From NCBI GenBank assembly GCA_016098155.1, contig JAAAJB010000398.1, positions 1 to 24,332 of the forward strand: 24,332 nt of DNA, read 5' to 3'. Of this stretch, positions 1 through 8,568 are shown piece after piece. The stretch is from Actinomortierella ambigua. Taxonomy: Eukaryota > Mortierellomycota > Mortierellomycetes > Mortierellales > Mortierellaceae. Position numbers and translations under genes: made by a program. Within the stretch, counting starts at the first letter, position 1. The number at the start of each line of letters is the position of its first letter. The notes under the pieces were generated by a model that was given only the letters and a program-made list of their open reading frames with translations, searched no databases and was not told the DNA's origin.

Positions 1-334
1 CTCGAGCAATCTCATGAGCGAGACGCTCCTTGCTCGGCCAGTCGAGCGTGCCAGCCTTGATGGCCCTCGAGAGAGTCCCGTTCTCGGCCAGCTCCATGAT
101 GAGGTAGAAGCGATCGTCCTGCTCGTGAGTCCTGTAGAACTGGACGATGTTGCGGTGTCGCAGCTTCTTCAGGAGCTCGATCTCTTTCTGGATGGCACGC
201 TCGTGGAAATCACCCTGAGAGAGGAAGAATGTCTTTGCGGCACACGGCTGACATCCCCAGAGAGCCTCATAGACAGATCCATAACCTCCTGAGCCGAGAG
301 AGTTTCCCAGAACCAACAAGGATTGAAGAGAGGC
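1..334 (-). CDS. Protein kinase, N-lobe only (truncated by window edge)
   Basis: Reading the minus strand from 334 down to 1 gives the start of a eukaryotic protein kinase domain. The glycine-rich loop is GNSLGSGGYGSVYEA, followed by the ATP-binding lysine in CAAKTF. The alpha-C region is KEIELLKKLRHRNIVQFY, and the hinge region is YLIMELAENGTLSRAI. The frame stays open to the edge, so the catalytic HRD and DFG parts lie outside. The exon seems to begin after an intron acceptor at 336-335, where a ten-T tract precedes AAAAAG. In-frame stops lie just upstream and no ATG lies between, so a first exon must exist, but I could not place it in 340-800. The style resembles the large tyrosine-kinase-like families expanded in Mortierella-type and arbuscular mycorrhizal fungi. 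That is family knowledge, and the substrate is unknown. Confidence 0.85.
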
Positions 335-820
335 CTTTTTAAAAAAAAAACGTTGGGGAGAGAACGATGGGTAAGAAGCCAACTAAGTGTCCATAACTTG
401 ACAAAACGCGTAGAGGCAGTTTCGAAGGTACCATTTTGAGAGACTTCTATGAGCAAAAAAAAAGAGAGTATGGAGTTGAATGGAAGTGAAATGCAATGAC
501 TCGTGATGGCGATGAGCAGTTGTGAGTAGCAATGGAGATGGCAATTGAGAGAAGAGAGGTAGGCAGGACACTTTTCACTTTCCCTTTTCTTTGGAGAAGG
601 TGGGTGAGTCACGCAAGCATATCATGCAGGCGATGTTTTCTTTGTGACCATATCATGCATGCAAGTCATGCAAGTTCTTTTCAAGTCAACATCTATAGAC
701 AACCACCTTCACACACCTCGAGATCATCGTAAAAACTAGCGCACGTGGCTGTGATCTGGCTGCACGAGTTGCTATAAGCTCTTTGTCGCGCTTTTTAGGA
801 AGAGCGAGAGTTATGACCTC
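335..820. other. Upstream region of the kinase gene, first exon unresolved
   Basis: This stretch should hold the 5' exon and promoter of the minus-strand kinase. An ATG on the minus strand near 440 opens a frame that does not join the kinase frame without an intron, and no clear donor could be chosen. A-rich and T-rich runs occur at 341-350 and 451-460. Nothing else is supported. Confidence 0.4.
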
Positions 821-1450
821 CTAATATATATAAACACTATTTGCTTTTTTTTTCAACTCCTTGGCGGCATCAGTGTAAATGACGATACGGTAGCGGGGCT
901 TGCCCTCCATCATGTGCTTGACGGCAGCACGCTCATGGGCATCTTCTCGGTCCAAGGGCGGACATTGTGCTTGGCGGCAAAGTGCAGCGTCTCCTCCGTA
1001 ATCTGGTGACCGCCGATCGGCGAGCCCGTGAGCTGGATATGGCGCGAAATCAACGATACAGGGACAAATGACACGGGCTTCTCGGGCAGGGCCAACAGCA
1101 CACACGTACCGTTGTTGGGCGACCAGCGACAAGACCTAGATGTAGTCGGTGTCCGTACCAAACGAAATCACCAACAACAGATCGATGGTTCCCGCATTAG
1201 CGGCCATTTGCTCGGGCGAACGCGAGTTGATGAATCGGGTCGCGTTCAGCATCTCGGCCTTGGCATGCTTGCTGTCGCTCGTCGAGACGACGACGACCTC
1301 CTTGCAATCAAAGGCACGCGCGATTTGCACACCCAGATGGCCAAGACCGCCAAGACCCAACACGCCGACGCGCTTGGTCGGTTTGGCGCTGTACCGGGCC
1401 AACGGGGCGGAAGTGGTGACACCAGCGCACAGCAGCGGGGCAGGAAGTTC
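821..1450 (-). pseudogene. Zinc-type alcohol dehydrogenase remnant (cinnamyl-alcohol-dehydrogenase-like), frameshifted
   Basis: Three minus-strand frames together spell the cofactor-binding and C-terminal part of a medium-chain zinc alcohol dehydrogenase of the NADP-dependent CAD type. Frame one has PLLCAGVTTSAPL, then the Rossmann motif VGVLGLGGLGHLGVQIARAF. A second frame (about 1130-910) continues with the family stretch around ALPEKPVSFVPVSLI, GSPIGGHQITEETL and FAAKHNVRP. A third frame carries the end, with EGKPRYRIVIYTDAAKEL and a stop at 821. At least two frameshifts are needed and the N-terminal catalytic zinc domain is absent in frame. Two intron-free frame changes inside conserved domains argue for decay rather than splicing, although sequencing errors are possible. 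The ORF continues upstream to 1837 without homology to the family. Possible scraps of the zinc domain lie at 2400-2520. Confidence 0.8.
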
Positions 1451-1837
1451 TGGGTGACCTTGATGGAGGTTATTCAAGGCGGCTTTCAGAGCAAAGATTC
1501 CATCAAGGGCTTTCTCCATTTTTTTTTCGCTAAGTTGAAGGATCTTCCCGACAGATACTTCCACCAGTGGTCCCTCTTGCGCATTGAGCAGCACAGCGCA
1601 TCCGTAAAGGTATTTCATCAACACAAAATGCGATAGGGTGGTCAGTATGTCCTGGTATTTTGCGAACCGCGAATCGAAATTGTAGTCTCGTTGAACCATC
1701 CGCGATATGTCGAAGCGATGTTTCCTCCTCCTTGGAACTCTTTTTAAGTTGATAACAGCGAGTCTACTGCTTCCTGTATCGCCTGCCTCCAGCCACTCCC
1801 ACCATTGCTGGGCATGATCATGCGCTCTGTTGCTCAA
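1451..1837 (-). other. Open frame fused in phase to the ADH remnant, not ADH-like
   Basis: The minus-strand frame that carries PLLCAGVTT stays open upstream for about 125 codons. This part does not resemble the dehydrogenase: it reads as helical, Leu/Lys-rich sequence such as VGKILQLSEKKMEKALDGIF. It may be inserted DNA, a piece of another gene, or chance. I do not recognise it. Confidence 0.3.
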
Positions 1838-2559
1838 TATGGAATGCCCAGTTAACGCAGCTTGCCTTCGCCTTCCTCAGCTCTTTCCTTGCTGGGGGAT
1901 TTATGATACCAGTAAACATTCGATCTTACTTGCCAATTGCCGAGACAATGGGTCTCGGTCTCCCACGTAACCGTGCAAAGAGCTCTGGTATCGAGTCGTT
2001 CGGCACACGAGCATCGAAAATGCGTCTGGCCTCAGCATTGGGTAGTGAACGACGCACAAGATCACGGTAGTCTGGGCTTGGGTGCATCGAATGGAGCGAA
2101 AAGACAATGCTGGAAGGTGTGCGAGGGTAGAGGGCGAAGAGGAGCGTGTTTTATTGAGAGAAGAGAAGTGGCAAAGGCGATGAGGAAGGTTGTGGGAAAA
2201 TGGAGATATCTGCTGTTGCATACTCTCGTTTTCGTTGTCGTTGTCGTTGTCTTGAGCGCACCAGAGTCGTGCTGTCGAGCTGGCAGAGGGGGGGGGCCTC
2301 CAGTTTTTGCTGTTGTGGCTGGTGCGGCACCATCCAGAGATACGTATACACCATCCACTACCATGGGCTGAAAATTCAAGAGCCGCTGCTGGCTCTCGAG
2401 GTGGCCAAAGACGATTTTGCACTGCAAACACAACATGACGCAGAAATACAGCCTGGGCCACGAAACCCTCGCAGCTGGGAAATTTCTTGCTCGTGCCGAA
2501 TTCATTTACCTCGTGACCACGAGGCACCAAAAGCACGGGCCTATTGAACGCAATTAGCA

Positions 2560-3925
2560 TAGGATTGGCGAACGAACGACGTGGCAGGTCATCAAGTCCT
2601 CAGCTACACAAATGAGAGGGTGTCTTTTGTACGAAGTAGGACTGAAACGAACCATGCAGCGAGCTGAGCTTCCCCTGGCCCTGGGAAGAAAAACTTCCCT
2701 TGACCAACTTGTTGTCGTCCACAAATAACTATTCCTCTTGGTGCCCAAACGGCTATCGACAAAACGGAGGAGGCTATCTGCCGCCCGTCTGTACTCATCC
2801 TCTGTTCTCCTGGCGAACCATGCGAATCTTTTTGAACCGTCGACCCAACGATAGATATGGTCGAGATATTGCCAGAAATGATCACGGTGTCGACGATGCA
2901 GGGTGATGTTGGCTGTGTTGACCACGGAGAGGGGGTAATGTCGTACTGAATATCTTTGTTAGTCATGATCGCTCTCTACGTCTTCTGGGTACCATTTTGT
3001 TCCCTTGCCTCCTCTGTTGCGTTTTCTGCTTCCTCTGGTACGACCGAAACCTGTCGTTGTTGATTCTCCCGGATCACGAAATTCCTGCTATTTCTGTCGC
3101 TCCATCCACCGCCTAAAATCACAGCGTCGGCTGCACCTCTCACCACCCACTTGCCTTTATTCCTTCTTCTCTGCTAGCACCTCCCTTCCCGCTCTTGCGC
3201 TTCTTACTCTCACCGCGCTTGCTCCGTTTGGTGCGTTTGGCTTGGGCCACATGGCACCCGTGCCAACAGCGAATGCCTCGATTCCGAGTACATATTCACT
3301 TGGTCTCGTACCTCATGGGCCAACAACTCAGCAAGCTCTTAACATCCCCTGGGGGGGGGTTGTACATGTTTCTGATGTCAATTAGGTATGGGTCGACGCG
3401 CTGGCAACGGTAGATTGATTTTGATTGGGCAATAGATCCTTCTTGTATGGCTTGTACCGAGCGGACAAGTCTTGTAAGTCAGGATTTTGAAGACGGTGTC
3501 TCTCGGTCCCAATGGAGCTCTACAAGAGGTTACGATAGGCCCTTGAGTCAAATTCTTCGAGAATATGGCGTTGTGACTGCTCAAATCAAAGGCCAAACAA
3601 AAAGGCTTTGAACAGTTTTCCTCGGTGATCCCTCTGCTGCGCAGTGGCTGATCATGAATAAGGAAGGGCCCTTTCTGGGCGGCAAGGGTGGGCAAGTGGA
3701 TGGTCCCTCCTGAACGCTCCAGGGCAGCACAAGAATATTGGCAGAAGCATGTAGCATATTATCACAATGTGAGAGCAGTACACACGTGCTGAGGATAAAC
3801 CTCACGGCGACAAAAAAATACCGTGAGAAAGCAAAAAAAGAACGGGGGATTGGAGGAGCTCCCGGCCCTGGGGGAGCCACCTTCTGGCAACACCCAGCGA
3901 CGTCATTTGCTGAAGTTGTGTCTGG
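2560..3925. other. Long stretch without a defensible gene
   Basis: Several overlapping frames of 100-125 codons are open on both strands, but none shows a recognisable motif, a coherent start, or splice sites that improve it. A nine-G run lies at 3351-3359. The right end, from about 3750, is the upstream region of the peroxiredoxin gene. The minus-strand frame at 2925-2554 has a somewhat protein-like composition (Trp- and Arg-rich) but no family I know. Confidence 0.4.
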
Positions 3926-3931
3926 TATAAA
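3926..3931 (+). promoter_or_regulatory. TATA box of the peroxiredoxin gene
   Basis: TATAAA in GGTATAAATTG lies 96 bases before the ATG at 4022. It is followed by a CT-rich leader typical of strongly expressed fungal genes. The position fits a transcription start around 3955-3965. Confidence 0.6.
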
Positions 3932-4021
3932 TTGCCTTCTTTCTCTGAATTTCTCGTTCTTTCTCCATCTTCACTTTTCACTACCCCTACTCACCCCCAC
4001 CCACAACACACATACATCACA

Positions 4022-4792
4022 ATGGTTGCTCGCGTTGGTCATGTCGCCCCCGCCTTCAAGGCCACTGCCGTCGTTGACGGTGCTTTCAAGGAGGTCTCCC
4101 TGGATGACTACAAGGGTCAATATGTCATCCTCTTCTTCTACCCCCTTGACTTTACGTAGGTGCCCCTCGATCGTCACTCTTCCCCTGATTCTCCATCATC
4201 CATCTTTTTCCCTTTGTCCCCAATGCTACGCAGCAGCAACGCAGCAGTAATCAACAACATACCAGCCAGCAAGTCAACGAGCACAACACCCCCATCTGAC
4301 ATTTCTTGTTCATTCTCTCACTACTTTTTTTCTCTTAGCTTCGTCTGCCCCACTGAGATCATTGCCTTCTCTGAGGCCATTGAGAAGTTCACTGCCCTCA
4401 AGACCGCTGTCTTGGCCTGCTCGTGCGACTCTGAGTACTCGCACTTGGCCTGGGTCAACACTCCCCGTGCCCAGGGTGGTCTTGGTGAGATGAAGATCCC
4501 CATCCTTGCCGACTTCACCAAGAAGATCGCCACCGACTACGGTGTCCTCAAGGAGGACGATGGCGTCGCCTACCGTGGTCTGTTCATCATCGACCCCAAG
4601 CAGGTCGTCCGCCAGATCACCATCAACGATCTGCCCGTTGGCCGCAACGTCGATGAGACCATCCGCCTGGTCGAGGCCTTCCAGTTCACCGATGAGCACG
4701 GTGAGGTCTGCCCCATTGGCTGGCAGAAGGGTCAGGCCACCATCAAGCCTGACGTCTCTGGCTCCAAGGAGTTCTTCGCTTCCTCTGCTTAA
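4022..4792 (+). CDS. Typical 2-Cys peroxiredoxin (thioredoxin peroxidase)
   Basis: The protein reduces hydrogen peroxide and organic hydroperoxides at a peroxidatic cysteine, with thioredoxin as the usual reductant; it is cytosolic by family. Exons are 4022-4155 and 4339-4792, with an intron of 183 bases (GTAGGT...TTAG). The split codon becomes Thr in the catalytic motif DFTFVCPTE, which confirms the junction. The product is 195 residues, the normal family length. The peroxidatic Cys is residue 48 and the resolving Cys is 169 in GEVCPIGW. The GGLG motif at 91-94 marks the eukaryotic form sensitive to overoxidation. Its usual C-terminal partner Tyr-Phe is Phe-Phe here (190-191). Two extra cysteines occur at 72 and 74 (ACSCDS). 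The start has good context (CACAATGG) and no N-terminal targeting signal. A TATA box and an AATAAA flank the gene. Confidence 0.96.
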
Positions 4793-4887
4793 GTTTTTCT
4801 TTTCCTTTCTTTTGAGCAAAAAGGTTGTTTTCGGATGATTTTACATCCCCATGTACATTTACTTTTTCATTTTTTTTCTTTGCGCAA

Positions 4888-4893
4888 AATAAA
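4888..4893 (+). terminator. Poly(A) signal of the peroxiredoxin gene
   Basis: AATAAA lies 96 bases after the stop codon, preceded by T-rich sequence (about 4860-4880), as expected for a fungal 3' end. Confidence 0.6.
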
Positions 4894-6696
4894 GAGAAAC
4901 AATAATTGAGCTGCGAGTATATAGCAGAAGAACAAACAACAACAACATCATCATCAAATGGGCCAAAAGCACACAAGTATCTGCCATGTGGCGTCAAACA
5001 GTTGTACAGGTTACACTCGAAGAAGGGGATAGAAAGTGGGGTGAGCTTTTTTTTTGGTGGCGTTCTTGTCCATCCTGATTTTCCCCCTCCTGATTTTCCC
5101 CTCCTGTGAGGCTAAAACCCAAAAGAGGTTGATCCGACTGTACCCGCACCACTGTGCACATGCTTCGCTGCGTACCCTTCAGTCTCGCTCCACCCCATTC
5201 TTTGAACAAAAGGCGATTTGTAAGGTCGACGTTGGGGAAGGGGTAAAGGTGGTACGTACGGGGGTGGTCCTTATCAGATCGAAAGATAGCGAGCATAGCA
5301 TCTCATCACTGGTGGGAACCCCTGTGTCTGCGCAGCTACCACAACAAACGCACGAGGAAGCTCCAAAAAACATGATCCGTGTACAAATCCAAAAATGGGG
5401 ATACTGAATATACAATGCACGGATGCACAGAATGAGCACCCACACAACCGACGTAACCCGTCTCCTTCGATTACCAGCAGATGGGCCTCATCGTATCAAA
5501 CTGCAGCAAGCTGCGCAGCGCATGTAATACTACCCTGTTGCATTTCGCCCTGTACTCAGCTCGTACAGTACCCACAGATTATGAGACCCTTTCCTTCCAA
5601 AATGAAACCTCTGCAGTACCGGATCTCATCTAAGATCGGCGTCGGACTCTGGCGCTCACAATGATTTGTGAAGCTGGTTCCCCCCCTTCCTCCTCTCGTA
5701 TCTACTTTTATTTTTTTTCCCCGGTGTCACTCTGGACACAAGGGTGGGTCATCTTTAGTTGACGTGGAGAGCGCTCGCTCCTCGACCTTTTTCTCTCTGA
5801 CTTTTTAAAATGATTTGTAATAACAAAGGGGAACCCAGGCAACCCTCGCGTTTGAGAGTCCCGAGAGAGCCAATGTGAGATTGGAACGTGAAAAACCGTA
5901 TACAGCATATCTGTGTCTGACCTCAGCAACAAACAGGCCCAGAACATGGCACAGGACCCCAACGTGCGACCTCCTCACTCCTAAGGGATTCGTAACAAAA
6001 GGGGTGGGTGGAAAACGATGCTATTTTTGACTGGATGCTAGCTCCTATCCTCAATCGATATACAAGGATGAACCAACTACAGTACGTGTACCTGAGCACT
6101 TTAGCCAGCAATTCTGGGATCCATCCCACTCGCCGCTGATGGAGTTGTGGGGATCTGAATGAGTTGCAACATAGATGGGTACACGATGTTAAGAGGACAG
6201 CAGTGAGGACAGTGCATGCTGCCACGTCGTCCCTTTCAGCGCTTCCCTCCTTATATTATATACATGTACACTCCTAATCGACGTTCGCCCTCATTACCGA
6301 TAGCCCGATAGCCTTGCCTGTGAACCCCTCTCTATCTCTAGTCTGCACATCTTCACGTTGTCAGGAACTGTAGATGTCAACGCCAACGCCTTGATCTATT
6401 ACCTGCCAGACTAGAAACTGCCACCACATCTCCTCGTTTTTTTTTTTTTATTTCCTGTCTGGTGTGTTATCCCACTCCTTGAAAGCGTGGTGCACCCGCC
6501 ACTCCTTTTTTTTTGTTCTTCTCTCTCCCTTTTAATCACTCTCCTTCATCCACTCTCGCCTTTATTCGACTTTTGTACTTCTGTCCTTTCTCCACTCTTG
6601 CACACAGCACAAAAAGTAGAATACACACTCTCTCAAAGCCTTGCCCTCTCACTTTTCCTTCCCCCTCCCTCTCTCTCCATTCTCTTCTCTAAAACT
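4894..6696. other. 1.8 kb intergenic region
   Basis: No gene is recognised here. Open frames of up to about 117 codons exist on both strands (for example minus 6225-5923, which lacks an ATG start), but none has motifs or a convincing start. The right part is the upstream region of the small secreted peptide gene: 6430-6690 is strongly pyrimidine-rich (T and CT runs), which suits a leader. TATATTATATA-like sequence lies near 6251-6262. Confidence 0.4.
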
Positions 6697-6891
6697 ATGA
6701 AAACACTGTCGTGGTCAACCTTCATCACAGCAGCCATGGTCCTCGGTCTGGTCACTCTGACTGACAACCAAGTTTCTGCACTGCCAACACTACCGACCTC
6801 GATTGATGCAAATCAAAACCCGGTCATGGTCGTGAAGAGAGTTACCTGCTACTCGTACTACGGCACATGCAATCCATGGGGCAAAAATTAG
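6697..6891 (+). CDS. Small secreted prepropeptide with Kex2-type site and two-Cys C-terminal peptide
   Basis: The 64-residue protein begins MKTLSWSTFITAAMVLG, a clear signal peptide whose likely cut lies after VSA (residue 28). A 20-residue spacer follows (29-48) and ends in the dibasic pair Lys-Arg. Only 16 residues remain after it: VTCYSYYGTCNPWGKN. They contain exactly two cysteines (51 and 58) six residues apart, so the released peptide could form one disulfide ring with a short Asn-Pro-Trp tail. Signal peptide, spacer, KR and short Cys peptide is the plan of processed fungal peptides and pheromone precursors. Only one copy of the peptide is present. I know no family for it. The open frame extends upstream of 6697 but only through low-complexity leader sequence, so the ATG at 6697 is the natural start. 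The function is unknown, and a chance ORF cannot be excluded from sequence alone. Confidence 0.6.
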   Translation: MKTLSWSTFITAAMVLGLVTLTDNQVSALPTLPTSIDANQNPVMVVKRVTCYSYYGTCNPWGKN

Positions 6892-7404
6892 AAAATCTGT
6901 CGTTGTATCCATTATATAAAGCCCTATCTAACATGACTCGATCAAAAGCAATGCAAGGGGTGTATGTGTGTATGTGCGTACAATAGACATGGATGGAGGA
7001 GAAAGGGAGCTTTGGCAGGGAATTGCCAAGTGGGTAGCATCTTTCGTTCTATAATAGTGACAAGAGAAAAAGAAAAAAAAAGGGCTACACAACCTTCACG
7101 ACGGTGGAACCGAGCTTCCTTGCAGAGAGGAAAAGGTCTAAAGCTTGGCTCCTCCCATGGAGTTTGGGTGTATGCACACCCCCCTCCTTTGGCCTGTGCT
7201 GCGCTCCCTAATCTCCTAATCTCCGCAACGCCCAAGTGTAAAACAAAATTTCGCCCCAGCAGGGGAGGGGGTATCCGCGATTTCCTCCAGCGGAATTACC
7301 CTTCACGCTTTGATCGACTTTGTTTCTGCATCTTGCATTCTATAGATTGCTCACCCATTCGTTCACAACACCCAACACTACCACCACCACCTCCTCCTAA
7401 CCTA
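6892..7404. other. Intergenic region upstream of COQ7
   Basis: It holds the 3' flank of the peptide gene (ATTATATAAA at 6911-6920, which could serve the 3' end or be a TATA-like element) and the COQ7 promoter. A frame in phase with COQ7 is open upstream back to about 6964, but the ATG at 7405 gives a normal mitochondrial presequence, so the upstream part is treated as non-coding. Confidence 0.4.
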
Positions 7405-8413
7405 ATGACTCCCTTTGCACGTAACTTCTTGTTGTCACCAGCCGGTATCCGGAGCACCGCCACTGGTGCCTGTCAGTCGCTGCGTGGTTGTAGCACAAAC
7501 GTCGCGCGTTCCTTCATGAGCGCTACGCGGCCATCGCAACACACTTTTGCTTCTTCCTCGTCCTCGTCTGAAAAAGAAGAGGAAGAAGCGCGCGCAGGCG
7601 CAGGATCATCAGAAGCCTCGGAACAAAAACCTCTGCGTCTGTCGAGAGAACAACGGGCCATGCTGGCAGAAATGATCCGTGTCGATCAAGCTGGCGAGCT
7701 TGGCGCCAACTGGATTTACAGGGGCCAGTACGCTGTCCTTGGTTCGGACAAGAAAGTGGGACCACTGCTGCAGGTGAGTAAAGAAAACATACCTCACCAT
7801 AACATATGTCTAATGAAAGAGGGGAGATCTTTACTTTGTGTTGAACTGTTTTTCTATTTCATCTCTTAGCACATGTGGGATCAAGAAAAGGTCCATCTCA
7901 AGACATTTGACGACATTATCGGCGAACACCGTGTCCGTCCGACCGCACTGCGTCCGTTCTGGGAGGTGGCTGGATTTGCATTGGGCGCCGGTACGGCCCT
8001 TATGGGCAAGGAAGCTGCGATGGCGTGTACGGAGGCCGTCGAGACGGTTATTGGTGGACATTACAATGACCAGTTGCGGGAACTGCTCAAGATTGATCAT
8101 CCAGACATTGACAAGCTGCGTACAATTGTACAGCAGTTTCGCGACGATGAACTCGAGCATCTGGAGACCGCACTGGACCATGACGCTCAAAAGGTAAGAC
8201 GAATATATCCAAACAGCTGAGAAGAAGAAGAAGAAAAAAAAACAACAACACACAAAGATGACAGAAAGTAATGGGGATAAAATATCGAAAGATGATAAAT
8301 TAAGCGGACCAACACTTTTTGTCTACTTGGACTAGGCACCAAATCACGAGTTGCTGAGCAACTTTATCAAGCAAGGATGCAAACTAGCCATCTATATCTC
8401 AAGCAAGGTGTAG
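7405..8413 (+). CDS. COQ7: 5-demethoxyubiquinone hydroxylase, mitochondrial
   Basis: This di-iron enzyme hydroxylates demethoxyubiquinone in the penultimate step of ubiquinone synthesis, on the matrix face of the mitochondrial inner membrane. Exons are 7405-7773, 7870-8193 and 8336-8413. Both introns (96 and 142 bases) are phase 0 with GTGAGT/TTAG and GTAAGA/CTAG ends. The product is 256 residues. Residues 1-75 form an Arg/Ser-rich presequence and an acidic linker ([12 protein letters not shown]). The COQ7 domain follows: [11 protein letters not shown] with Glu98, MWDQEKVHL with Glu129 and His132, [13 protein letters not shown] with Glu178/Glu181, and [10 protein letters not shown] with Glu217 and His220. 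These are the two helix-pair iron ligands. The end, [16 protein letters not shown], is the conserved C-terminal helix of the family and confirms the short last exon. The gene is convergent with the Rieske-type gene; the stops are 155 bases apart. Confidence 0.96.
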
Positions 8414-8477
8414 AGAAATATGAGGTTGAAGGGCAAAGAAAAACCACAATGAAAAGCAACTCCATTCAAAAAAATGT

Positions 8478-8483
8478 TTTATT
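8478..8483 (-). terminator. Poly(A) signal of the Rieske-type gene
   Basis: TTTATT on the plus strand reads AATAAA on the minus strand, 86 bases past the stop codon of the minus-strand gene that ends at 8569. Confidence 0.5.
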
Positions 8484-8568
8484 GACACAAAAGGGAACGT
8501 ACGGAGGGAGAATAGGGGCTGAGGAATGGAAAAAAAAGTGGGGCGTCGGGTTCCTGGCATATTTGTTT

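Noticed and set aside
169..612. 147-codon minus-strand frame over the kinase start
   Set aside because: It runs in a different frame from the kinase domain and has no motif of its own.
2966..3061. Short plus-strand ORF starting MIALYVFWVPF with a signal-like N-terminus
   Set aside because: It has only 31 codons and no propeptide, processing site or flanking signals like those of the 6697 gene.
5923..6225. 100-codon minus-strand Cys-rich frame
   Set aside because: It has no ATG at its start, no signal peptide and no family; chance is likely.
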